Source: Rallus limicola
Taxonomy: Eukaryota > Chordata > Aves > Gruiformes > Rallidae
NCBI GenBank assembly: GCA_022605955.1
Contig: JAKCOZ010000105.1
Location: 620,001 to 684,000 of the forward strand
DNA: 64,000 nucleotides
Direction: 5' to 3'
The notes below the pieces were generated by a model. That model saw only the letters and a program-made list of their open reading frames with translations. It searched no databases and had not been told where the DNA came from. The position numbers and the translations under genes were made by a program. Below are positions 36,901-48,900 of this stretch, one piece after another (positions within the stretch are counted from its first letter, which is position 1; each line of letters starts with the position of its first letter).

Positions 36901-39900
36901 TAGATGTGAATGTGAATTTGGGATCTTTGCCTCATTATTCTGTCTCACCTCTTGTTAGCCTGTGGCAAAATTCCTGAATTACAGTTGCCAGGTTTTCCTG
37001 ATCTGGTGGTTTTATTGCCTCCAGTCCTGCGTTTCCTCTTGTGTGTACCTTCATCTTTACGTGGGTTTGTTCCTTCTCTTGCTGCCTGGTCATTTGAATG
37101 GAATCACGTATGTCACTCGTAGTGATTAACATGTGCTGCTCTCATCCTCCCTCACTGGTTAGGTGTGGTGCTTGCACACACTCACACACACACACTCTGC
37201 TGTCCGTATCGGCCTCCAAAGTCCTGTTAGAAATGTCTGTACACATCCTCTGGCTAGGAGAAGGTAACCTGCTGTGGGGAAGGGAAGCCCTCTGCAGCCA
37301 GCCAAGGCAGAGTGAAAGGACTGGTGAGGAGGAGGAGAGAGCAAACTGCCTGTGTCCTCTGCAGCGGACACAGACACAGCCCCACACAGGAAACTGCCTC
37401 TTCGTGAGGATGCAGAGCAGTGGGAAAAGGCTGGCAACAGAATGCAGGCTCATGGTGTATCACAGGCACAGTCAGTCCATGTGCAGCCCTGCAGTGTAAC
37501 ACTGTGTGCAGTGTACATGCTGAAGTACCTACTGCAGGGTGCAGAACCAAGCCTGAGGGGACTGTCCACCAGGAAACCCTCACACTGGAGTGTGTCTCAG
37601 CATCTCTTGTGGGATGAAGGTTGTCTTGAGGCCTTTATGTGGATAAACAGTGGTGTCTGGTTGTCCCTTGGCAAGGAATAGTGTTGCAGTTTGAAAATGC
37701 ATTCCTTGGTTTCTCTGTGACTAGCAGAAAGGAGGAAAACTGTTTTGGGTGGTGTTCATGCACTCGGTAGTCATCTCACGTGACTATGTGATGGCAAACC
37801 TGATGTTGGGATTGAATTTTTCTCTCTGACTTTGGAAGCTAGTACGTATCAACTTAGATCCACTTGCAGGATCTTCTAGCAAGATGAGACGTGCCCTCAG
37901 TGAAAAGGAATGTAGACCCTGAAAACACTGTGGTTGGTTAGTGAGGCTTCTAAACTTGCTGGTTTGAAATATTCACTCCCCTCTTCCCTTCCTTGTGCCT
38001 CTCTTTCGGGGAGGGCCTTCCTGCAAGGCCAGAGAGTGCAATGTTCTCCTCTTCTGGTCAGCATTCAGATTTCCCAGCATGGCATCTAGTTCCAGGAATG
38101 GGCACAGTGGAGCAGCTGTCACCTGGGAGCTAATTTATTTCTGTGTAGCATGCAAATTGTCTTTTAAATAATTAGAGACTGCACCTAGCAGTGAATTTCC
38201 TCCCTGATTTGCGTTGGGCACGAGGGCTGATAGTTACCCACGGTACTGGCTTCCTGACCATACTGTGCCAATGCTGGCTCCGAATTGGCACTGACAACAG
38301 CCTGCTGAGGTGCGGCTGACAGGAAGAACTCACCTTGCAGCTGTGTGTGTGAAATGGCCCATGGCAACGAGGTAAAGAACGTTTCCTCTTGCCCAGAGGA
38401 GACCTCCATGGGTTTCGGTAGGAGCTCCAGCTAATGAAAAGCTGCAGGACTGACCCAATGTAATGAGAGGCTGGAACTGCTTCTCTCGCCCCCAGCCAAG
38501 GCCCTGTAGGCAGGGGGAGAGTGCACAGGCTGCTGCCCTTGGGATCTGAGTGTGGTCTGTGGATTGGTCAGCCCAGCGAGCAGTACCCAAGAAAGCCCAC
38601 GTGAAACCACCTGGCTCTGTGCTGCAGCCACTTGGCTAGAGAGTGCACCAGTACCTTTCTATTCATTTACTTTTCAGGGAAGCAATGCCTTTGGCTCTCA
38701 GAGTTACACCAGCCAACACTGTATCTAGTGGACCCAGAGAGTTCCAAAGTTTCTCTTCCTTTCTCCTTATTAAGTAGGTGGGTGCTGCTGGCATTTTTAA
38801 AGGAGGCCTTTAGCTGCACTGCTAAAATAAACACTCCTCAGACTCCTCGCTGCCTCAGCTGTGACCCCAGTGACATAGATACTAGCATGTAGCAACAGAC
38901 TCTAGCCTCTTGCAAAAATTACTGCCTCTAGCCAAGCTTCTGTGGCCATACTTAGACCTGATTCTCCGTGTCAGGTATCCCAGCTTAGGTTGGAGTAGTG
39001 TCTGAGTGGGCTCAGTTCCTTCCTTAGCTCGACACGAATTGAAGAGCCAATGGGTTTGCTTCTACCTGTGCAAACAGCAGCTGAGGAAACAGGCTGCTAA
39101 GCTAGAGGATGCCTGCATCCAGTCACACAGCCGTGTCTTCTGACTGCGCCGCAGTGGGACGCGCTTCACCCCTCTGACTGTTGTGCAGGGTGCCAAGGTC
39201 TGCCTGTCACCAGGGCCTCAGGCAAGCAACAGTTCCTGGCCAAGCAGAAGCCTCAGCCTGGCTCCTCCCTGTGCTACACAGAAAAGGTGCTATTGCTGTG
39301 GGTGGTGGTCACGCTTCGTCTGCCTCCTGCCACCACGGTAGGTGTGTTTGCTCCATCCAGCCTTCAGCCTGTGTGTCCTGAGCAGAGAGGCCTTAGGGTG
39401 CAGCCGTGGGATGTTGGGGCAGCACAGCCAGAGCAGCCAAAGCCACCATATCCTACAGCTGAGGGGGTTGTGTACAAACCTTTTGTGGCACCTGGGAATT
39501 TAACAGTGCTCCTGCCTAGTTGTGGTACCTGCCTCAGGAAGGAGTTTCTGCAGTTCTACTCATTTCCCATTAAGGCAGCATCTCAAATTTGAGTACCCAA
39601 GATACAGGGGCTTTTTCCAACAGGAAAGGAAAAAGAAGGAAAAAGAAAGCAAATTCCAGCAGGCTTCATTTGAAGTGTCCCCTGTTCCACACTCTTCCCC
39701 TTTCCTTGGAGGTCTCTGGTGCTTGCCTGAAAGCCTTCAAATTCCTTCCAGTGCCATAGCAGCAGAGAGGAGGGAGCTAGGGAAAGAGCTCCAAAATACT
39801 TTTATTTTTAAGCTTATAGATTTGTTAGTGGTCATCAGTGCTCTGTGCTGCTTCACCAAGGAGGAATGCAACCAGCCAGTCACAACCTCTTTTATTCTCC

Positions 39901-42900
39901 CGAGATGAAGGCAACTGTAAGGCAGTTGCCAAGGTATGGAACGTGTCCACAGAGCAGTGGAATCTCCCTCTGCTGCGTCTTAAGTACAAAATGGATAATT
40001 AGGGAAGTCTCCTGATACTTGGCAACCAAACGCATGCTCACTGGCATCATGCCTTTAATAGGAGGTAGTGCTTCATGTAGCATTCCTTCAGCAGTATTAA
40101 AACCAAACCCGCTAACATAATGCATAACAATCTGACCCACCAGCTTCTAAAAGTACTTCTTGCATCTCTTCAGCAAGCTTTACTCCTCGTGGGATGCTGA
40201 CATTAGTCATCTGCTGTATATTGAGCACTTCTGGTATAGAATGATTTCTAAAGCATGCTGATAGACTAAGGCGTGGTGCTGTATCAATGTGTTTGAGGAG
40301 TTCTGAGTAGGAAGTGTTCTATTTATCTTGTGTTTATATTTGGTTCTTACCAAAATGGGCTTTTAGTTATCTGTACTCTGTGCATCCCAGAGGCACCCTG
40401 GAGCGTGCAGGCTGGGCACCCCATGCACAGGTAGTTCCAACTAAGAACTGCTGAGGGAGTGTCCCAGACCCAGTACCCTGACTGAGGCAGGGTGTGTGTT
40501 ACAGGACATCAGTGAGTAGACCTTAGAGATACACTTGCCCCAGCTGATTTTTTTATATATAACTTGGTTTCCAGCATTTTAAGGACTCTCCAAACCCTGG
40601 CGATGTCTGCCCTGCGCTGTGGCCCCAAGGAGCATCAGGAGGAGGATGAACTCACTGCTGCTCAGCGCATGGCAGCAAAGCCCTTTGCAGCAGGGGGCGG
40701 GTGTACTCCAGTGCCTTGTCTCCATTGCAAGCTTCGGGGCTCCCCAGGGCCGGGCTCTGTGTGTCTGCCAAGCTGCAGCGTCAGCTGGGCGCTGGTGATG
40801 TGAGGGGCCAGGGCTGTAGCAGGAAGCCCCCGCTGGCAGGCATTAACTGGGGGCTCTTCCGTGAGTTGAGAGGGTCACTTGGGACTACTGCTGCCCCTCT
40901 GCTGAAATGCCACAGCAAAGGAGCATGTTTGCCAGTGCCAGAACAGCAGACAGGTTTCCCCACTCATGTACAGAGGGAATGAACACCATACCAATGCACA
41001 GATCCACCCTGGTCAGAAGATCCATCCCCAACACCGTCAGCAAGGCAGCGCAGGACAGGCTGGTGCTGCTTGTCCCGGGGCAGCCTGGCCACGCTGGGTC
41101 TGGCTGCCTGCGAGGCTCAGCACCCTGAAGGGAGAGGGGTGCTCTGCACTCAGGGGTCAGCTCCAGCAGTGCCAGGCACTGGCACACAGCAGCACACAGA
41201 GCCGAAGGAAATGTGTGTGAGCGGCCTGATCCAGCCCCAAGCCGCATTGGAAGGCTGCACCCAGGAGCTCTGGCAGTGAGTAATATCCTTGGATGTGTCT
41301 CTTCAACCCCACCACTCACGCTCTCATTGCATTCCCCTCATTAGCTGCATGCAGAGGATGCTCACAAATCCCTTGGGCAGCGTGTGCTTGCTTCTAGGGA
41401 GCCCTTTAGATCTTTCCCACTTTAAATCCAGTTCACTCGTCCCACTGCTGTTTTCATTAGGCTGAAAGTGATTCGTTAAGCAGTGTCATCTAATGAGAGT
41501 TTGAGCAGAAGCTCCGCACTGGACGGTTCGCAGATGTAACTCTAATAGATCTTACAGTATAACAGATGAATCAGGAAAAATAGAGGAGCATTTGATGCTT
41601 TTGGTCAGTTTTTAACAGGACCAGGTAGAGATGCACGTTTATTAGTCACAGCCTGGGTAACCAACAATTACTGTAACATGAAAGGCGTGCCACACGAAGA
41701 GCTGCTTTGAGGCCAGACTTTCCGAAATGAAGAGTGATTGTTCATTAGGAGGGATGCTAGAATGCACTGCTGTCTGGAATCTGCCCGATCCCATACCATT
41801 AGCACACCCTGATTGCATTTAAGGGATTCCACCCTAGGCTTTTGTTCATCGTGCAGATGGGGAGACTTGTTTTCTGCAGGGATGAAAAAAGCCAGAAGGG
41901 AAATGTGGCAGGTAGTGAGCATGGCTGAGAGGGACTAATGCTCCTCGGTACACTTTGCAGCCTAATTAGAGGAAAATTTGTGTGCTTTTTATGAAGAGAG
42001 AGACAGGAGAAGGCAAGAGGAACACATGAAGGGGTATCGAAGCACTAACAGCTTTTTTGCTACCAGAATTAAATGCTAACCCCGAGGTGCGCTAGGAAAG
42101 CTGTACTTACACAGCGAATCAATATAAATGGCAGAGCCCTTCAGGTGGCTTTGGATTTCTATATATTAATGCTGTTCTTAAGCAGCGGCTAACTTGCTAA
42201 TGAAGAGCTGTGTTACTAAGAAACCCCATGTCCAAATTAGTAGGTAGAGGCTAGTCAGCTGAATCTCGCCACGTTCATTTGCAGTCGGACCTGGCTGATT
42301 CATATTAATAATTATGCAAATCACAATGAATGAGTGAACTCTGGATTCACAAGCAAGTAATGGCAGAAAAGCAATCACACTGCTGCACACAGCCTATTTG
42401 TTCTGTGTCAGATTTAATTTCCTTTTAATTGTTTTTCATCCTACGTTACCTGTGAAATAGTACGGTGTGAAGAAATGCAACAGGCTCCTTCCAGAGCCAG
42501 CCATCCCTTCCCAGGGAAGGAGCAGGCAGCAGTGGCTTCATATCGGCTTTGAGGAGCACACCAGCCATCCCTTCCCAGGGAAGGAGCAGGCAGCAGTGGC
42601 TTCATATCAGCTTTGAGGAGTTTAGAAAGGTTAAAGAGTGATTCGGTGGAGCCAGCTTTGCTGTAGCTGCTACGCCTGGTGACGAGCCTGCGCTGTGCCG
42701 AGCTCCAGGGCTGAGATAAGGGAGAAGGTCTCTGGAGGACACTTAGACTAGGAAAGGGCTGCAGTGTCCCAATCCAAAGCACCTGTTGCTGAGGTCTACT
42801 TTCTGAATGTTCCCAACATTGTCTTTCTGTGTTTCAAAAAAGACATTTAAACCCAGAAAAATGGACGCACAGCCTGAAAATTCACCATGTGGTCCTAGGT

Positions 42901-45900
42901 GTGGTGTGCTCCAGAGAGGAAAGGAGACTCCACGCTGCTCAGGGATGAGCAGGGCATCCAGGTATCAATGACTGTGCCTTTGCTGTCCCCTGGAAGGATG
43001 TGTGCTGCTCTGCACACGCTTGCAGAGCTGCTGATGGGCGGCATGGCTCTGGCCAGAGCTCCCTGGGGTCGGTGGGACATACGGGAAGGACGAGCAGTTT
43101 TAAGGGACAGGCAGGAACCAAGAGCTGGGTGGTAATGACTGCTTGGAGAGGTTTATCCAAAGCTGCCAGCTTTCAGGCTGCTTCTCTGAAGGCAGTTGTT
43201 TGCCCCAAGGTTGTGTGTCAGTGACGGCATGGGGCTGGCAGGGGTGCAAGGAATGGGGTTTGTTATTCCTGTGAGAGCTCAGAGTAGCTGAAGAACAGGG
43301 ACAGACACAGCATCCTGGTGCTCTGTTGTTGCTGTGTGCAGCAGCCTCAGAGGGGTTTCTCCAAGGCACCCTGCGTGGGACAGGAGCCCATGTCTCGTGT
43401 GTGTGTGTGTGTGTGTGTGTCTGTCTGTCCTGCTAGGCTCACAGGCAGAGGGATTATTCCACACTGGTGCTGAGCCATCGGTGAGCAGTGCCCATGTGTC
43501 AGGTGTGCCCACAGGCCACTGCCCAGGGTGGCCGTCAGCAGCCAGGAAAGGAATGGAAGTGATTAAAAAGGTATTACAGCCCTCTCTGGCTGGGTTTGCT
43601 TTCACACTGAGAGGGGAACGGGAGTATCAGCCCTCCTTTGCACATCACTTCTGCTGGCCCTGCTGTCTTGGATACATCTGTGTGGCCGCTTTCGGTTTCT
43701 CTTTCCAGAGGGGAGGTTTCTCTTTCTTTTCTGGGGAGGATTTCAGCCCAGGGTCTGCAGAGAGGCACCCGCTGTGGCACCCCTCAAGAGCCCCAGTCGG
43801 TAATGCTGTGGGGACCCTGTCTGTAATGACACAGGTGGGAATTATTTGGGCTTTGCTTTGCCTCCTGTTCATGACTGGAGGAAGTTTGGCAGGCGAGGCA
43901 GGGCAGGAGGGTAGGATCTGTGTGGGAGTTGCAGGTATGCCAGGCACAGGGGTGTCTGCCCAGCAGATGAGCTCAGCTGCAGAGCTGGCTGTGATGTCGC
44001 TTTCTTCTCAGGGCACTTGACATTGTCTATAAAAATGGCCATTGCTGATTTTGGGTTGTTCTAACTTTCTGTCTCATGCTTTGCTGTGTGAACAGAGCAT
44101 GTGATTCCAAAGCTTTTTAGTTAATTTTTAGGAATTTCTGGCGCTCTGACCTTGCTGCCAGCGATACAGACCTGACCTGGAGGCAGAAGTGCTGCTTGGA
44201 GGTCAGTGTTGGGCCCTTGGTGCCTCCACTTTGGCTTGCTGGGATGCACCACAGGCACGTGGCCGCATCGGATCTCACAGGGCCGAAGCCTTGTTCTCTG
44301 AGCACCGGCAGCACGGAGCAAACACACAGCCAGCTCTCAGATGAAAGCCATGTGTGCTTGCTCCTGTTCTGCTCACCAGCAGCAGCCAACTTTGTCCATG
44401 TTATTTAATGCCATGTCTCTTGAAAAGGGAAAGATTCCACCTCTTTTGTACAGGATGCTGCTAAATATTTCCCTCCTTCTTCCCTTTCATCTAATGTAGG
44501 CTACACATCACAAATGAGGCAGAACAGACTTTAAATATTGTTTGTCAATGAAAGGCGAGACCAGCTTCCTAGCAACAAAAAGGATGTCGCTGATTGTCTT
44601 CAAAAGGAGAGCATTTCATCCCCTCTCATTACAAATGCCTTCCCCTGGTAGCTCCTGTCGGTGTAAAGGTCTGCAGCAGGGGATCCCGTTAGGAAGTGAC
44701 CAAGTTTGGAAACCCGTTATGCTCCTGGCAAACGTTGTCATCTTGTACATATTTAGCCTGATCGCTCTGGCAGGTTATGAAAGACTAAATGGTGCAAACA
44801 CATGTGGCAGATGCCGTTCTCCTGGTAGCTGAGGAGCCTTTGAGCCTCTGTTGGTAGCGTGCCAGCTTCATCTTGTATACTGAAGAGCATTATACTTCCA
44901 AGCCTTCCCTGGCGTGCCCTGAGGGACCGCTGCTGAAGTGGTAATAAAATGCAGAATGAGCCTCAGAAAGTCAACTTGTTGGTTTGGCTTCAAATGGGGT
45001 TTTTCATTATTAAACTCCCCTTTAGCAGCCATATGTAGGGCTGCTTTCTCAAAGCCACCACGTGCCCCTTCCAAAAGATGGCCCAGGCTGGAAAGGCAGC
45101 AGACAGGCAGGTAACAAGGCAGAGCTGTTTCTGTGAAGTGTGGCTTTGGTGATTACGTTAATTCAGGTGAAGAGATGCAAAGGGCATCTGGCAGTAAACC
45201 TTGGTCGTTTACTCCTGGTAGAGGAGTAAACTCCTACCTAGAAAAACCAGACAAGATGTTCTCCATCCCCCAAAAAAGGGCATTTCACCTGCATTCCATA
45301 GTGCAGGTTTTGAGCTCCAAACCCGTGACTGTTGCCAGTCACAGTGAGAAGTGCTGTCCTGGACCGAGCTGGTGACACACCCTGAAACATCCCATAAGCA
45401 TCGCTCAGGGAGGCGGGTGACACCCAGCCAAGCTGAGGCAGCAGGCAGACCTGCCTCCATGGAGAGGTGAGATCGCCTTGTCAGGGATACAGTTGAACTG
45501 AAGAGGCCAGCCTGCAAACAAGCCCTTTGGCCAGCAGCACAGGACTTTCAGCTGGGCATAGCAGCAAAAACAGTGTTTAATGATCTCAATGTGGTCTCCT
45601 GTGACAGCCCCCTCCCCTGCTTTGCTGTCTCGTGGCATTGCTGAGTGAAGTGTTTCTGTTGGGTGGGGGGGTTCTTCAGAAATTGAAGGGGTCTGAAATA
45701 TTTGGGGAATACCCTGTCTTTCTCTAGCTCCCTGCACACATTACAGGTAATTCCTAAAGCTGAACTCGTCTTTTACAACGTTCTGTGTCCGAATGAGCAC
45801 ATAGTTTTCATTTCAGAGGAGAGAGAAATAAATCACAGCCTTGCAAGCCAGCTGCCCCCAGTTATATTTACAGCCACGAGGTTCTACATCGAATCGTGTC

Positions 45901-48900
45901 CTCTCAGCCCTTCTGCTCCTCTCTCACAGGAGAATGCTGTTGTGAGCTGCTGCTGAAAGACAAAGTTACAAGAGCTTCCTCCCAGAATAGGTTCGATTTA
46001 GCTTCAGCTACTAGTGCAAAGAACATATTGCAACACTGTGGTGGCCTGTTTTTCTGGCCTTTATTAATCCAGAAACCTTAATGATGAACAACATTTGTGT
46101 CATTGTCTACACAAATTTAATTTGTTTATGCAGCAGTTCAGTTAATCCTGCAATCTGCTTTTCTCAAATGAGGACAGATAATGGAGACACCGTTCTTTAC
46201 AGGTCTTCAGGCTTTTAAATTCTGATAAAATCAGGATTCTTCACTGGGTCTTGCCACAGCTCTGAATTAAGCCACTTTAAATGTAATTACTGAAGCTGGC
46301 TGTACATCAGGAACATCCATTAAAAGAATTGATTGACCATGCTGTTACGGGAGGCATTTTATGAACAAACGATCACGGTGGGTCCAGAACTGTAATTTAT
46401 AAAGGCAAAAAAGCAGGTAAATACTTTATTAGTGGTTAATGAGAGGTTCACAAGATAACTAAATTTCTTCTTTTTTTACACAGCTACTTCAGGGAACCTT
46501 GGTCCATGGCCATCTATCACGATCGGTTTATTGATCTCCAGAAGGAACTGCGCCAAATCCTGGTGTCGGAACAGGTAAGAGCAATGGCTGGAGACTGTGT
46601 TTTATTACTTGGGTAATTTGTCAGTGTTGCTCACTTGGGTTTCTTCTCCCATCTTTCTGCTCAAGCTTTACGCTTCTGTCTAGCTATTTCCTCTGGGGAA
46701 GCGGAGCAGAGGCTGGGTGTCACGAGGCGGGGGTCTCTCACCCCTGCAGAGGCTGGGTGTCACGAGGCGGGGGTCTCTCACCCCTCCTGCAGCAGGTTGC
46801 TCAGTTTGGGCATTCTGGCACTTCCTCAAACATGGAGCAGCACGTTCAGGCACTTCAGTTTCCTTCACAGCCTCTCTGCACGACATAAACAGTTCAGTGC
46901 AGTTCCCCAGCACGATCTGGGGGGCTTTCTCGCTGGGTTAGCCCCTTCCTTTATTAATGTCTCTGCACAGGAATACACCACAGGCCATCCCACACCTGTC
47001 TCAGCTGAGCCTGCGAGTTGATTTTTTTTGACCTTTTGTAGCTGAAGGAGTGAAAGCAACTGGCTTTTGGAGTGATAAGTGGATTTCCTGAGCAAGGATG
47101 AAATTAAAATGTTTGCTGATGCTGTTTCCAGCTTTGGCCTTAGTACTGAAGAGATGGAGGCGCAGAGGCTGGGCAGCCCGTAGCACTGCCTGCTCAGGCT
47201 CCGTGGAAACAGCTGCTAGACGCAGCTTTGCAGCACCCCCAAGAGCTGCTCCCCAGCCCCCCATGATTTCTGGCTGATCTCAAACCAACTGGCAGCCTGG
47301 GTCTCGGTACCTCCAGCCCGCTGCTGGGGACCAGTGTTCCCGCTGTCCTCGTGCCACTGCTGCCTTTGTCTAACGCAGCGGAATTCTGTGTGACAGCAGG
47401 GCTTTCCAAGGGCTCACTCACGGGCTGGGGAAGTGCGCTGAGAAGAGAGACAGCCCTAAATGGGGGCAGTGGACTAGAGGGAGGGACGTGCCACGGGCTG
47501 CAGCCCACCCGTGCCCATGGCCCCAGCCGCACAGCCCCTGCCTCCTCCCGGGGAGCTGGATGCAGAAAGTGCCTTGGTGCAGTTCTGGTTTAGATTCTCT
47601 TGGAAGGCACCTGGTGAAAGAGCCCAAAATGAAAGTCTGTGCAGGATGGGAGGCACCATGAGAAGTGGCTTTCTTGCCATCATCCAGCTCTAAGTGTGAA
47701 CAGCTTTAGAGGAAGGGGAGTCTGTGCCCTACAAAGGGAAGGCTCACTGCCGTACCCTTTTCTTGTTGCAGTTGTCCTGGCACACAGAACCCGTCTCACT
47801 GAACAGGCTGAAAGCATCTCCCTGAGTCAGATAGCTTACGTGGGCGTAGGGGACAGGATCTGCATCAGAATCCAAACTGCTCCTTTTGTATTTTTATTGG
47901 GATTTTCTTCCCCGTGATTTTAATTGCATTTACTAAACCTCACGTTTATCCTTTTTCCTTGAGTGCTCCTTCTAGGCACGCTGCTGACACACAGTATGTG
48001 TGCCACACACTTAGGGAATACGTCTGAAGTGCCTGGTGGGCTGCTGTATGTTGCTGGGATTTGGGCTCCCTGCAGCGTGCAGATCAGCTAGCGAGGAAAT
48101 GGGAACACAAGGGGGAAAGGCACCTTTGAAGGGAGGTGTGAGAACTGTGAGGGCTCAGGCACTGCTGGTTACAGCCTCCCCAGGAACTAGGGAATTGGGG
48201 ATAATAGTTACAGGAATGTTCTCTGGCAGCAGGTGTGTCAAAGTCACTGAGAGCTTTGAGCCCCTGTCGTGACGCTGTCAGCCCAGCGCCGTGCCTGGTG
48301 CATGCGTGGCTTGGGTGGGATGCTCCTGCCCGGCACTGCAGGGTGAGCGATGGCACAGGGAGTGTTTACCCTCTGTGGGACCACAGACATGTGTTCATGT
48401 CACCATGTGGGGCTCCAGCTCTGCAAACATGCAGATGGCGGGGTGGGTCTTTGCACCTCCATCAGCTGCTGCAGCAAGCTGAGGGCACATGCGTGTGCCA
48501 CGAGGCATTCTGGAAGAGGCACTGGTGCCTGGTATGGAGCGATGCCCAGCAGCTGGGGTGGCTCTGGGTTAAAGGCAACTTGCACATTAGGCATCCCGGG
48601 GGGCATCCCCTCCCGTGGGGCCCAGCAAGGGCCGTGCCTGAGGTCGGACCTTTCCACGGGAGTGTTGCCCAGTCAGGCACGTGTGGGCTTTAGCAGGGAC
48701 AAGCGACAGAGCAATGCACGGCTGCGGCCCGGCCACCGCGCTCCTGGGGGGCGGTGCCGGTTGAGCGGGGACCCCTTGGAGCCGGGGGCCGTGCCCGGGG
48801 GCGGTGGTGCCCGCTGCCCCACGCCTGCCTGGGGAAGGGTACACCGGGGCCATTTCGGAGCCGACTGACCGTTCTGCCTTGCAGGTGCCCGTGCCGCCCC

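Larger units (their letters stand above)
33449..46483 (+). other. CFAP61: CFAP61 intron (13.0 kb)
   Basis: This is the longest intron in the window. It contains an LTR-like element with a CACTCA satellite (34,291 to about 35,690), a GT microsatellite (43,399-43,421), a 64-bp tandem duplication (42,497-42,620), and AT-rich enhancer-like blocks at 42,040-42,440 and 45,990-46,440. Open frames across the satellite and the GC-rich parts are not convincing genes. Confidence 0.75.

Noticed and set aside
47771..47917. Possible extra CFAP61 exon after TTGTTGCAG in the last intron
   Set aside because: The translation (LAHRTRLTEQAES...) does not resemble CFAP61, there is no suitable donor, and exons i and j already join in frame.
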